A DNA stretch of 64,000 nucleotides from Acidobacteriota bacterium (lineage in GTDB: Bacteria; Acidobacteriota; UBA4820). The notes beneath the pieces are model-generated. The model was not told where the DNA came from. It searched no databases and worked only from the letters and a program-made list of their open reading frames with translations. Positions 1-9,317 of the stretch are shown here, in pieces. The position numbers and the translations under genes were made by a program. The stretch covers positions 1 through 64,000 of the forward strand of contig JAKQCT010000017.1 of NCBI GenBank assembly GCA_029559035.1, in the 5' to 3' direction. Within the stretch, counting starts at the first letter, position 1, and every line of letters starts with the position of its first letter.

Positions 1-183
1 AGCTTCAAGCTCTTTAAGCCGGTGAAGCTGCTCCTTGTCCATACCGTGATACTTCTCCCGCCACCGGTGAACCGTCGCCTCTGATACCCCGTATTCACGG
101 CATACCTCCGCTATTGCCTTGCCGCCTTCCACTTCCCGAAGAATCCCAATTATCTGATCCTCCGTGTACCGTGTCTTCTTCAT
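1..183 (-). CDS. IS3-family transposase OrfA, N-terminal part (partial at window edge)
   Basis: Translating the reverse complement from the ATG at 183 gives a protein beginning MKKTRYTEDQIIGILREVEG, followed by a helix-turn-helix with SEATVHRWREKYHGMD and a leucine-rich start of a coiled coil. This is the standard opening of the short IS3-family OrfA, which binds the terminal inverted repeats and is usually joined to OrfB by programmed frameshifting. Only about 61 residues are present because the gene runs off the left edge. The terminal inverted repeat lies about 40 bp upstream of the start, as expected for this family. Confidence 0.88.
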   Translation of the reverse strand, partial: MKKTRYTEDQIIGILREVEGGKAIAEVCREYGVSEATVHRWREKYHGMDKEQLHRLKELEA

Positions 184-254
184 GATCCGATCCTCCTTCC
201 TAATTCTACAGGATCCTCTCATTCAAAGTGGTACAGTTTTTGGGGGGGAGGTCA
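1..254 (-). mobile_element. IS3-family insertion sequence, terminal part
   Basis: The window opens inside an IS3-family element. Its outer end is at about 254. On the minus strand the terminal sequence begins TGACCTCCCCCCCAAAAACT and continues to about 225, the TG-start, C-run and A-run layout typical of IS3/IS407-group inverted repeats. The start of its first transposase gene lies just inside. The other end and the second transposase frame are beyond the left edge. The element sits directly against a broken DUF1156 gene, so it, or a repeat beside it, disrupted that gene. Whether it is active cannot be judged from this fragment. Confidence 0.82.
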
Positions 255-302
255 AGGGGTCCGCCTTATCCCGAAAATGCATAATGCATGGCCTGACCCC
301 AA
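255..302. repeat. short repeat remnant between the IS end and the broken gene
   Basis: Between the IS3 end and the broken DUF1156 reading frame lie about 48 bp. On the minus strand they read GGGGTCAGGCCATGCATTAT and onward. The 16-mer cataatgcatggcctg (280-295) recurs in opposite orientation at 10121-10136, and most flanking bases also agree. I infer a remnant of a dispersed repeat or mobile-element end. Similar motifs occur near REP-associated transposase relics, but I cannot confirm that here. Confidence 0.5.
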
Positions 303-395
303 TTAGGCATCCCCTTTCTGTTTCCTGCGAAGTGCCTCCTCGTTTATCGCATCGAGCGGCAACGCCACCTCGATAAGTTTCTTCTTGGTTATCAT
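303..395 (-). pseudogene. DUF1156-type DNA methyltransferase, N-terminal remnant
   Basis: The minus strand from the ATG at 395 reads MITKKKLIEVALPLDAINEE, then ALRRKQKGDA and a TAA at 303-305. The KKLIEVALPL-(D/E)-AIN stretch is the characteristic start of DUF1156 adenine-specific DNA methyltransferases, which are normally about 900-1000 residues long and often sit beside phage-defence helicases and ATPases. Only 30 codons remain before the frame enters repeat and IS sequence. The ATG overlaps the stop codon of the upstream ATPase (TAATG), so this was the third gene of a translationally coupled operon. It was too short for routine gene calling. The family call is from memory of the conserved N-terminus and is fairly secure. 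Confidence 0.72.
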
Positions 396-3300
396 TATCG
401 CCCATTCCTTTCGATTGCCAATCTATATTTTGCAGGAAATAGCTTTATTTCTCCATCATCAAGCATCTTCTGGAGCTTCGCCCCTCGAACCTCGACGGGG
501 TCATCTTTGGGTCCCATAAGCAGCAGGGAGTATTGTTCGGGTTCATTTTGCATCAGCCCCCACACGTCTGCTCCGATCTCGATAGGTTCATTTTCAAGGC
601 AATGGCGGAGTGGCAAAAAAGATCTAAGGAGATCGCCTGACCTATTCCTGAGTTCCCACGGAAAAAGTGAACCAGATACTTTACCAAGCCAATCTCCATC
701 AGGATGGAAATAGCGGTCTCCTCCATCATTCTTAAATCCATTCAATTTTGCGAAGATCTCGATCATGGAAAATCTTGGCTTTTTCTTGTGCTTGGGAGCA
801 CCTTCATCATCGAAATCCGATTGGTTCACCGATTCCTCTATAATTTCCTCTTCCTCCTGTTGGACCCCGTTTTGTTCCGGAGCGATCCTTGCTGGAATCT
901 CTTCAACGGGATTTGAAGAATCTTCTATTGCCACAGGAGGCTTCACGGCTGATAGAGCTGCCTCTTCAGTTGAGACAAGAGAAAAGTTTGCCTTCATGTA
1001 TTCCCGTATTTCCTCCGGGCGCCTCTCGAAGCTGTAATGTAGTGCCGCTTTGATATCATATCGGTCAAATACTTTGCCTATCTCTTCCGGGACTCTCTTC
1101 GCAAGTTTCCCTTTAGTCATCTTGCTGACGAGCAGTTCAGTGCCTATCCATGCCACATCAGCCTTTCGTGGCAAGCCAGCAGGTTTGCCATTGATATATG
1201 GTAATATCTCCAGAGTTCCAGTTTCGAACATTGCAGTTTCAGCCAGCACAGAAGCATGTTCTCTTAGTTGCTGTGTCGCTTCGTCCGTTTCCAACTTGAC
1301 CCTTCCCAATTCATGTCCTAAAGTTAATATCCATTCCTGTCCAACTTGATTTGTTTTCTCGACATCTTGGCTTAGCCTCTCTTCTATGAGGGTGCTGAGC
1401 CTCGGCAAGGATGAAAAGGGAGGAGCACCGCCTATTTCAGCTGAAAGGTTCTGGAAATCAGCCGTTTTCCTCTTGACTTCAGGGTGAAGGTTCTTCCACG
1501 CGATAAGCGTTTGCATTGTCAGGCTATAAGCCAGATCTTTTACCGGAACCCATTCGCCTTCAAGGTTAAGCCAGTGTCCCAACCCATCCCATACTTGTTT
1601 CGGGTGTCTCCCCAGCACTCCACGTACTCTCTTGAGATCACCTTCAACAACTTTTTCTGATGATGTCAGATCTTTTAGCCATTCCAATGCAAGTTCAACG
1701 GTTGGGCGCTCCGCCACACCTATTTTTCGCCAAAGGGATAAGTTGTTAACGGAATGCCTTATGACCTCGGCATCGGGAACATCCTCTTCGTTGGACGAGA
1801 TGAATACCGAGTTAATAGCCATCCATTCGTTTTTATGGGAAAGGATCAGCCGTTGCCACCTGAATGCACCTATTATCTTATCGAGATCTTCTGTCGAACA
1901 GGAATCCGCGAGCTTGTCCAATCGCCGATACCATTTGTCCACTTCTTCCAGGGGAGGACAATCAGACTGGGAAAGCGCGATCACGCGCTGGATAATCTTT
2001 TCAGGACCTGTCGGTGTCGATTGGACTCCGAGAATGTCCAACAATTCCCTGGAAGCGCTATGATCCCATCCCCCGTTCACGAAAGGTTCAACATCGATCA
2101 AGGATTCCGTTTCGGGTGTTCTCCTGAACAATTCGCTGGGCTTGTGCAGAAAACCCCTGGTGTCAGGAAGACATGGTAATTCACGGAAACGCCTGACCCA
2201 GGTCGCAAGTATTAATTTTTCTAATTTCACATCTTTAACGCCACCGGTCTTGTTTTCTTCTCTCACGATAATGGTAGATTTGTCCGCCCATAATAGCCTG
2301 CCAGCATATAGCATTTTCGCCACTATCATTTTCCAGATCTGAGGGTCTTCTTCAGCGGTCTTTTTCCAATGATCCCATAGACATGGATCGAAGTCCCAAT
2401 CGTTGAAAATAAATTTGGGTCTTACATAGTGAGACACGAACGACCCCGAATAGCCTTGATCATGCAACAAAGCCTTCAATTGCTGGGTATTGTAAGCGTA
2501 CTTGGGTTGCAAGCTGGTGGGTACGAATCCCTTCAATCCAGATCTGCCATTGGATATCCATTGCAGCCATTCCTCCCGTGAGCAGGATTTGAATTCATGC
2601 ATATAGTCATAGTGGAGGAGGAGCGATCCTTTTTTATCCTCAGGCAGGATAGTTTCCAAGGATCCATCGACATCAAACAGGACACCGCTCTCGATGGATT
2701 TTATGTCTTCATTGCGGGTGTAATAGCAAAAGCTTTTGCCGGTTTGTGCATCCAGTTTGGCTGCTATCTGGGCAAGTTGAATACATGTGTCCGCATTTAT
2801 TTCCTCATTTGAAAAGAAGTTTTTAGCCGCCTGCTCTATCACCTTGGTGACATCGCTGACATCGTTCAGTCCAACTTTATCTAGGATTTTTATCGCATCT
2901 TCAACTGAATGGTCCGTTTCCCCAGTATGCAGCCGCCGATGTTCTGAGAGAAAATTCAGCCAGTCCTGATCCAGCACCTTCAGGTGCTCTGACAATAAAT
3001 CCCAATCCTCTTTTGAATGGAGAGTCTTTTTTTCACCTAACCTTACAACTTCATTGGGAGGGTAAAGAAATTCACTATGAGTTACCGGGATGATTTTCAG
3101 CCAGTCTGTATTCACTTTGGAACGAAAGCTGTAAACCTCCGGAGCGATGTAAGACCACAATTTAACAAGCTGTTGCCAAGTATCGGGTTTGTGAACATGT
3201 TTTCTCTGAAGGACATCAAGAAGATTTCTCAATCCCACTTCTTCGATAAACTTCCATCGTAACAATTTTCCCCTGTCCGCAGATTCAACATGCTGGCAAA

Positions 3301-4543
3301 GAACTGGACGACACCTGTCATCAAGAAATGCAGACGCTTGTTTTGCCGACCAGATATCAAGGATGTGCTTTGGGATATAAATGCAATTATTGACTGAAAT
3401 CAGCATACCATCCTCTGCCAAAAGAAGGGATGATGAAGTTGTCCAGCGGGTAAATGCATTTTTTACCGCAGTAGAACAAATATTCTCCAGAGCGCCATCT
3501 TCCTTGGGTGGGTCGGGAAGTAATCCGTACGCCTTTGCCCTTTCTTTTGTGGATAAAGTAGTCTTTCCCAACCAGTCAAGCATTGCATACGCAGCCAAAA
3601 GACCGGTTCTTTTCAGCAGCCATCTGTTAGTGGGTGAAGTTTCAGGGCTTTTGATCCGTTCTCTGGCTGGATCCTGAATGAAAGGCGCGTTACAAGCAAA
3701 GGGTAGATCGGTTGACACACCCGTAGGAAGAACTACATAAAGCCTTCCCTGGGCATTAAGGACAATCTCAACTTTGCATGGTGGAAAGGATGTTTCTTCT
3801 CCAGTTCCAAGTAGTCTCTCTTGGCGTATTTCCTGCAACGCTTCCTCTGGGAACGCCTCTTCTTCAGACCGGACGACCAGGAATGGCTCCTCGTGCATCA
3901 GATTTAAAGCCATCCATTCACTTTTATCGATGGGACCTTTTCCCTGTGACCGCCAGCTTATTTCACTTCCTTGTATTTTAAGGCTTCTTATATTTTTAAA
4001 GAAGAGAAGGGAAACAGGGCTTTTATGCCACTCATAGAGATTCTTTTCCACTTCTTGTTGCCGTTCATAATCCGATATCTCTACCCATATAATGGTTTTT
4101 CCTGAGGTGTCACGCCAAGCTGGCGACCATTCAGGCAATGTAAATCTATTCTTATTAAAACTGACAGAGAGGGTGGGTGTGAAAACGACCACGTTATTCC
4201 CAAGGCTGAAAGTGCTTTTGAATCCTATTCCTCTGAATCCGATAGTATGAAGTGCTCTCTTGTTGGAATATCCGAAACGGCATAGAGATGTGAAATGTTC
4301 CTCAGTGAAATCCTCTCCGTTATGCTCGAAGGCGAATACTTTGTTATCTATTTGAACAGAAGCCTCGGTAGCACCAGCGTCATCGGCGTTCTGAAGAAGC
4401 TCAGACAAGACGTGCCTTGGGCTTTGCACTTGATTAAAAAGCTGGCGCCATGGTGCAGCAAGTTCCGGATCGCTTTCCAGTTGCTTCCACCTTTGAAGGG
4501 ATCTCTGGCGGATACTTTCAAAATATGGCGGCGGATATATCAT
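395..4543 (-). CDS. Sacsin-like GHKL (HSP90-type) ATPase, 1382 aa
   Basis: This large cytoplasmic protein has an N-terminal HSP90/sacsin-type ATP-binding fold. The N-box is LSELLQNADDAGA (residues 47-59), with the Glu that activates water and the Asn that binds Mg. The second box is an FEHNGEDFT loop (72-80). The glycine lid is TIGFRGIGFKSTF (100-112). The remaining roughly 1200 residues match no domain I can name. A Glu-rich linker near residues 1240-1280 precedes a basic C-terminal segment. The start overlaps the helicase stop by 4 bp (ATGA), so the two are translated together. Sacsin-like ATPases of this size next to DUF3883 helicases are seen in phage-defence islands, and that is the role I infer here. 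The substrate is unknown. Confidence 0.83.
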   Translation of the reverse strand: MIYPPPYFESIRQRSLQRWKQLESDPELAAPWRQLFNQVQSPRHVLSELLQNADDAGATEASVQIDNKVFAFEHNGEDFTEEHFTSLCRFGYSNKRALHTIGFRGIGFKSTFSLGNNVVVFTPTLSVSFNKNRFTLPEWSPAWRDTSGKTIIWVEISDYERQQEVEKNLYEWHKSPVSLLFFKNIRSLKIQGSEISWRSQGKGPIDKSEWMALNLMHEEPFLVVRSEEEAFPEEALQEIRQERLLGTGEETSFPPCKVEIVLNAQGRLYVVLPTGVSTDLPFACNAPFIQDPARERIKSPETSPTNRWLLKRTGLLAAYAMLDWLGKTTLSTKERAKAYGLLPDPPKEDGALENICSTAVKNAFTRWTTSSSLLLAEDGMLISVNNCIYIPKHILDIWSAKQASAFLDDRCRPVLCQHVESADRGKLLRWKFIEEVGLRNLLDVLQRKHVHKPDTWQQLVKLWSYIAPEVYSFRSKVNTDWLKIIPVTHSEFLYPPNEVVRLGEKKTLHSKEDWDLLSEHLKVLDQDWLNFLSEHRRLHTGETDHSVEDAIKILDKVGLNDVSDVTKVIEQAAKNFFSNEEINADTCIQLAQIAAKLDAQTGKSFCYYTRNEDIKSIESGVLFDVDGSLETILPEDKKGSLLLHYDYMHEFKSCSREEWLQWISNGRSGLKGFVPTSLQPKYAYNTQQLKALLHDQGYSGSFVSHYVRPKFIFNDWDFDPCLWDHWKKTAEEDPQIWKMIVAKMLYAGRLLWADKSTIIVREENKTGGVKDVKLEKLILATWVRRFRELPCLPDTRGFLHKPSELFRRTPETESLIDVEPFVNGGWDHSASRELLDILGVQSTPTGPEKIIQRVIALSQSDCPPLEEVDKWYRRLDKLADSCSTEDLDKIIGAFRWQRLILSHKNEWMAINSVFISSNEEDVPDAEVIRHSVNNLSLWRKIGVAERPTVELALEWLKDLTSSEKVVEGDLKRVRGVLGRHPKQVWDGLGHWLNLEGEWVPVKDLAYSLTMQTLIAWKNLHPEVKRKTADFQNLSAEIGGAPPFSSLPRLSTLIEERLSQDVEKTNQVGQEWILTLGHELGRVKLETDEATQQLREHASVLAETAMFETGTLEILPYINGKPAGLPRKADVAWIGTELLVSKMTKGKLAKRVPEEIGKVFDRYDIKAALHYSFERRPEEIREYMKANFSLVSTEEAALSAVKPPVAIEDSSNPVEEIPARIAPEQNGVQQEEEEIIEESVNQSDFDDEGAPKHKKKPRFSMIEIFAKLNGFKNDGGDRYFHPDGDWLGKVSGSLFPWELRNRSGDLLRSFLPLRHCLENEPIEIGADVWGLMQNEPEQYSLLLMGPKDDPVEVRGAKLQKMLDDGEIKLFPAKYRLAIERNGR

Positions 4544-7500
4544 CTTGGATATTCTGCTTTCTTTAGAAGCTCGGCAAAATCATAGTTTACACTCGTCACA
4601 CCAAAATCAGGCTCCCGTTTGAAGGGCTGCCTGATGTAATGAACTGTAGGATCCATATCTTCAAAAAACTGGACGATGGCAAGGATGAAGTTGTCAGGCT
4701 GATTTAAAGAGTACAGGACTTCGTTCTTGGTGACGGTCACGGTAGTCGCGCCACTTATCCTGCCTTTGACCTCGATAAAACGCAGCCTCCCTGTCTTGGG
4801 ATCCCTGCTTTCGATGTCATAACCGAGCTTATCTAATTCCCTGTCAACTGGCTCATATCCAAGCCTGCGCTCGGCTTCCATGACCATTTCCCTTGCTTTT
4901 GCTGCCGCAGCCTGGGTGTCAGGTGAATTGGCTTCTTTGATTTCGCTTTCTTTTCCTGTGATCTTTGCAAGTAGACCGGCAGAAACGACCACAAAGCCGC
5001 CAAGGACTACAGGGGGTCTCGAAGAGATTTGTTCCTCTCGGTCAAGCTCCTTTATCCGCTTATCAAGCCTTGCAGCAAGCTCGTTCGCCCGTCTTTGAGC
5101 TTCCTGTGAATTAATCTTTGCGTTTGTTTTACCAGCCTGTTCCTGATATTTAAGCTCTTGCGCTCGATGATCCCAGTAATTGATCTCCTTGGCTAGACGG
5201 TCTTTCACAGCCGCCCTCGCTTTCTTGATCCATTCAATGCGGTTGGTCATGACCTCATTGAGATGACCAGGTGCCACATTTGCGATTGCGTGCCCAAGCG
5301 CTTTGTTTTCAAGTTCCTTAGTGATCCACTTCAATTCCGGACAGGCTACAATTTCTTCAATGCTGGGTTCATCCTTCTTTAGAGGTCGATAATCGAGATA
5401 GGGGGCGTAATTGATGCCTTTGCAGCTTCCTGTCTCGTCCATTTCCACGAACAGAACTCTTCTTGAAATGACCCGTTGTTCTCCAGAAGGGGTAATGCTG
5501 GCGTCTTGAATGGCGTGCTCGATAGAGAAAAGGACACGGGCTTTATCGCTCCAATCGTTCTCGTCTACAAGGACCGTGCCTCTTCTCAACAGCTCCCTGT
5601 TGCGTTCAAGGGTAAGGTCTATCGTAGCATCAAGAAGAGGGTGCCCAGGGCATACAAAAGCTGCAAGGAGTTCTCCTGGCGGTGCTATCAGGTGTTTTTC
5701 AAAGGCGATTCTTTCATATTTTTGGAGGAGTGGAGCCGAAGTTCCCATGATCCTGTCAAGGTTGCGGAGCGATGCGGGTACATTTGTTATCTCATAGCGG
5801 CGTGGTTCGCGCTGGCTGGATTTGCCGCCAATCCTTTTGAACGCTTCCAGGAAGAACGACTCGACATAGAACGGCTGAAGTCTGCGAGCTTCGGCTCTGT
5901 CCATGTCTTCGCGGATCTTCGCGAGGCGGCTTTCGTCCAAGACATCGTGAACTAAGGCTTTTTCCTCGAAGAGGTCTTGAAGCTGCTTTTTGTCAAAGGC
6001 GTTTTCAACAACCATGTTAAGTTTGGCTCTCACTTCCGGTTTTTCGCCGTATCGGATAGCCTCTATCAGCAATTCGCGCAAGGGCTTACCTTCAAATTGC
6101 AGTTTGCCCAGAACATCAAAGACCTGTCCGCCTAGGTCTTCTCTTGCCTTCTCCAGCTTGTCGAGCAATTTCCTGTATACGTCACCTTCTCTAGTGCCGT
6201 CGGCAATCAAGTTCCAGAGATGGCATACCTCCGTCTGACCGATCCTGTGGATACGCCCAAACCGCTGCTCAATACGGTTCGGGTTCCAGGGCAGGTCATA
6301 GTTCACCATCAGATGCGCCCTCTGAAGGTTTATACCCTCTCCTGCGGCGTCTGTTGCGACAAGAACCCGCACATCTGGATCGTGAAGGAATGCCTCCTTC
6401 ATCTTCTGTCTTTCTTCTCGCCCCATGCCCCCGTGAATAGAAACGACCGCATCCTGTTTACCAAAGAGCGTCGTGAGTTTTTCTTTTAGGTAATTCAAGG
6501 TGTCCCGATGTTCAGTGAATACGACAAGCTTTTGACTGGGAGAAGCTTTAGGCTTGGGTATCTTGCCGCTTCCGTAGTGTGATGTCCTTTCAGCAGTAGA
6601 GGTGTCGATGCCTTGAGCCGTGAATATTTCCGTCTTGAAAATGTTGGACAATTCACACCATTTTCGGTCTTCCCCGCTTTTCCTGACCGCCAGTGCCAAA
6701 GCCTCAAGTCTTTTAAGGGTGGAGATCTCCTCCTTAAGCTCTTCCATTGTCCTTGCCGCGGTAGCCTGGTCAAGGACTTCCTCTTCTGCCTGCGCGACTT
6801 CATCGTCGGGGGCATCCTCAAGGTCGTCGATATCGTCCTGCTTTAATATTTCGTAGGAAGCGGAAGGCGCGAAGAATTTACCCGCTCGCTGAAGAATCTC
6901 CATTTCACTGAGACGGCTTTCAAGCCTTTCTTTTCTTCTCCTTAAGGACTGGTAGATGGCTTCTGGTGAAGATGCAAGCCTGCGCTGAAGGATGGTAAGC
7001 GCGAAGCCTACAGTGCCTGCCCGCTTGTCATCCTTTAAAGCTTCCGCACGGTTGAACTCTTCACGGACATAATCGGTGACATTCTTGTATAGGTCAGCCT
7101 CTGCTTCCGAAAGCTGGTAAGGAGCGGTGTAGGCTATCCTTTCAGGAAAAAGAGGCGTCCCGTCAAATTTGATCAGATCCTCTTTAATTGCACGCATCAT
7201 TAGATCCGAAACATCAACGGTATGAACTCCGTCTCTGAATTTGCCTTCGAACCGATCCCCGTCAAGGAGTGCCATAAATAATTGAAAATCTTCTTGTTTG
7301 CCATTGTGGGGTGTCGCTGTAAGTAAGAGTAAGTGTCTCGTCGTTCCCGACAGCAGTTTCCCCAGATTATATCTTTGAGTATATTTGACCTCACCGCCGA
7401 AGAAAGTAGCTGACATCTTATGGGCTTCATCTACAACGACGAGATCCCATGAAGCCGAAGGAGCCTGAAGTTTGGCTTGCACGCTTTCGTCTCGGGAGCA

Positions 7501-8124
7501 TTTATCCAAACGGGCGATAACAAGGTTGTTCTCGCCGAGCCAATTCCCCGTCCTGGCAGCCTCAAGCTTGTCGTTGGTCATGATCTCAAAGGGCAGATGG
7601 AACTTTTGATTCATTTCATCCTGCCACTGCTCGACAAGATTGCCCGGAGAAATGACAAGGCAGCGGCGTAGATCTCCCCTCATTATAAGTTCTTTGATGA
7701 GAAGCCCTGCCATTATAGTCTTCCCGCTTCCGGGATCCTGCGCCAGCAAATATCGAAGCGGTTGGCGAGGCAGCATAGCCTGATATACAGCCCTTATCTG
7801 GTGAGGCAGAGGATCCACGATGGATGTGTGGATTGCGAGGAGGGGATCGAATAAATATGCAAGACGGATACGATGAGCCTCGGAAACGAGCCTGAAAAGT
7901 TCTCCGTCACCGTCAAAGCTCCACGGTGCGCCCTGCTCAACGACTTCAATCCGAGCTTCATTATCGCGATAAAGAAGCTGATTCCCAGCCCTCCCAGAAG
8001 CATCCTTGAAGGTCAGCTCAAGCGCATCCGAGCCGAACCACTGCACGTTGATGACGGTAACAAGCCCGTCGGGAGTTATCCCTCGGACGCTTGCAAATGG
8101 TTTGAGGTCTTCAAGTTTCGCCAT
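4540..8124 (-). CDS. SNF2/DEAD-like superfamily 2 helicase with C-terminal DUF3883 (PD-(D/E)XK-like) domain, 1194 aa
   Basis: The protein is a superfamily 2 double-stranded DNA translocase. Walker A is DPGSGKTIMAG (about 130-140). Motif II is VVDEAHKMSA (about 230). Motif III is LLLTATPHNG. The second RecA domain carries VLVATDAAGEGINLQ and the arginine-finger segment RIEQRFGRIHRIGQ. The C-terminal part (about 1090-1150) reads GYDIESRDP, then RFIEVKGR and VTVTKNE, the DUF3883 pattern with the Asp and Glu-x-Lys layout of a PD-(D/E)XK nuclease. Closest known neighbours are DrmD-like and other defence-island helicases. It is the first gene of the operon, with a TATAAT box at 8182-8187. Nuclease activity is inferred, not shown. 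Confidence 0.88.
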   Translation of the reverse strand: MAKLEDLKPFASVRGITPDGLVTVINVQWFGSDALELTFKDASGRAGNQLLYRDNEARIEVVEQGAPWSFDGDGELFRLVSEAHRIRLAYLFDPLLAIHTSIVDPLPHQIRAVYQAMLPRQPLRYLLAQDPGSGKTIMAGLLIKELIMRGDLRRCLVISPGNLVEQWQDEMNQKFHLPFEIMTNDKLEAARTGNWLGENNLVIARLDKCSRDESVQAKLQAPSASWDLVVVDEAHKMSATFFGGEVKYTQRYNLGKLLSGTTRHLLLLTATPHNGKQEDFQLFMALLDGDRFEGKFRDGVHTVDVSDLMMRAIKEDLIKFDGTPLFPERIAYTAPYQLSEAEADLYKNVTDYVREEFNRAEALKDDKRAGTVGFALTILQRRLASSPEAIYQSLRRRKERLESRLSEMEILQRAGKFFAPSASYEILKQDDIDDLEDAPDDEVAQAEEEVLDQATAARTMEELKEEISTLKRLEALALAVRKSGEDRKWCELSNIFKTEIFTAQGIDTSTAERTSHYGSGKIPKPKASPSQKLVVFTEHRDTLNYLKEKLTTLFGKQDAVVSIHGGMGREERQKMKEAFLHDPDVRVLVATDAAGEGINLQRAHLMVNYDLPWNPNRIEQRFGRIHRIGQTEVCHLWNLIADGTREGDVYRKLLDKLEKAREDLGGQVFDVLGKLQFEGKPLRELLIEAIRYGEKPEVRAKLNMVVENAFDKKQLQDLFEEKALVHDVLDESRLAKIREDMDRAEARRLQPFYVESFFLEAFKRIGGKSSQREPRRYEITNVPASLRNLDRIMGTSAPLLQKYERIAFEKHLIAPPGELLAAFVCPGHPLLDATIDLTLERNRELLRRGTVLVDENDWSDKARVLFSIEHAIQDASITPSGEQRVISRRVLFVEMDETGSCKGINYAPYLDYRPLKKDEPSIEEIVACPELKWITKELENKALGHAIANVAPGHLNEVMTNRIEWIKKARAAVKDRLAKEINYWDHRAQELKYQEQAGKTNAKINSQEAQRRANELAARLDKRIKELDREEQISSRPPVVLGGFVVVSAGLLAKITGKESEIKEANSPDTQAAAAKAREMVMEAERRLGYEPVDRELDKLGYDIESRDPKTGRLRFIEVKGRISGATTVTVTKNEVLYSLNQPDNFILAIVQFFEDMDPTVHYIRQPFKREPDFGVTSVNYDFAELLKKAEYPR

Positions 8125-8181
8125 GAGTTATCTTACCCCCTCAGCCTTCTTTGGCAATCCCGCAACGACCTCCACTTTTGT

Positions 8182-8187
8182 ATTATA
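8182..8187 (-). promoter_or_regulatory. Candidate -10 box for the helicase/ATPase operon
   Basis: The minus strand has TATAAT at this position, 58 bp upstream of the helicase start, preceded by GGGAG. No good -35 hexamer is visible at the usual distance. Very similar sequence (GGGGAGGGAGTATAATA) precedes the membrane-protein gene at 36437-36781, which supports a real promoter type. Confidence 0.45.
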
Positions 8188-8223
8188 CTCCCTCCCCCCT
8201 GTCATTTCACGCTACACACGCCC

Positions 8224-8256
8224 AAAAACGGCGCCCCCGCCGTTTCGGGCGGGGGC
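8224..8256 (-). terminator. Rho-independent terminator of the 267-aa gene
   Basis: A 9-bp perfect GC stem (gcccccgcc at 8233-8241 with ggcgggggc at 8248-8256) has a 6-nt loop. Read on the minus strand it is followed by CGTTTTT (T-run at 8224-8228). It lies about 120 bp downstream of the 8378-9181 gene and just upstream of the helicase promoter, so it insulates the defence operon. Confidence 0.75.
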
Positions 8257-8377
8257 AGTGCCTCATCGGATTGTAGTTTGAAGGGTCTCCGTGACGGGGT
8301 CTAAAAAGCGAGATTGCCGCAGAGGGGATTACGCGTTGAAGCCATCTTCGCAATGACCGCCGTCACCTGGTTTTGCT

Positions 8378-9181
8378 TTACCCCGCTTTGGCGACCTCCT
8401 GGGCGGGTTCTGCCGCAGTCGGGGTCTGCTTTGCTTCCTTGGTCTTGATCTCCACATTGTCGGCTGTAAGGGCGACAAGGACTACTGCGCCGGGGGTTTC
8501 GGTGGTCTCTTCGACGACCTTCCTTGCGCTTGAAGTGGGCATGATACCCTTGAACCTCTCGGCGATGAAGGGCTCCTTGTCCATGTATTGAAGGTAGCCG
8601 GCGGTGCTTATTTCGCGAAGGGACTGCTCGATCCTGTGCTGGACGATATTCTTCTGCGTCGTAAGGTTCTTCTTGTCTTTGACGCCCATGTCCTGCGTTT
8701 CGCGGGCCGTCCGCAGGGTGTCGAGAAGCTCCCTGCCCCTTGCGATGTCGGCGTCGAGGATGCCGCAAGCCCTTATTGCGTCTGGGTTGTCGCTTGCCGC
8801 CTTGAGAATGGCCTCGATGGCGCTGATAACGCTGGCCGAACGGAACGGATAGAACCGCGAGCCTACGCCCACAGCCTTGGGAAGGCCGGTGTTGGGGGCC
8901 CTCTTCTTGACGGCGACGCGGATCGCGGTTACCCACATGGCGCCTGTAAGGGCTTTTTCCGTCTCGGTCCCGGTGAGGCCCTTCACCTTGATGTTGACGG
9001 CGGGCCTTTCGGTGTAGAGGGATTCGAGCTGTTTGATGTCGAAGACAAGACGGTCGAGGGTGGCTTCGGGAAGGCGGGGCGCAAGCTCTCTTTGCCTGCC
9101 TTCGATGAGGGTCAGGGTTTCCCTTCCAAGCTGGATCGCCTGGGAGGCGGTGAGTTTACAAGTGAGATTTATTTTAATCAT
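8378..9181 (-). CDS. Conserved-looking hypothetical protein, 267 aa
   Basis: I do not recognise this family. The product starts MIKINLTCKLTASQAIQLGR, is mostly helical and hydrophilic, and has no signal peptide or membrane segment. The last 40 residues are rich in Thr, Glu, Ala and Lys and look disordered. Residues about 75-115 (KGLTGTETEKALTGAMWV onward) are the most ordered-looking part. The start is supported by an AAGGAGA ribosome-binding site 11 bp upstream, and a strong terminator follows the gene. Codon use is GC-rich like the core genome and unlike the neighbouring defence operon. It is transcribed alone. Confidence 0.72.
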   Translation of the reverse strand: MIKINLTCKLTASQAIQLGRETLTLIEGRQRELAPRLPEATLDRLVFDIKQLESLYTERPAVNIKVKGLTGTETEKALTGAMWVTAIRVAVKKRAPNTGLPKAVGVGSRFYPFRSASVISAIEAILKAASDNPDAIRACGILDADIARGRELLDTLRTARETQDMGVKDKKNLTTQKNIVQHRIEQSLREISTAGYLQYMDKEPFIAERFKGIMPTSSARKVVEETTETPGAVVLVALTADNVEIKTKEAKQTPTAAEPAQEVAKAG

Positions 9182-9317
9182 GGTACAAATTTCTCCTTAA
9201 TCCGTAACTTTTGAGGTCACGGACAAAAGTGTTTCTTGTTAAAACCTTTGCCTGTATTGGATCTTGGAACTCTTTGAAAGGAGGAGCATGAAGAATCCCG
9301 TATCCCGCACAGGCGAT

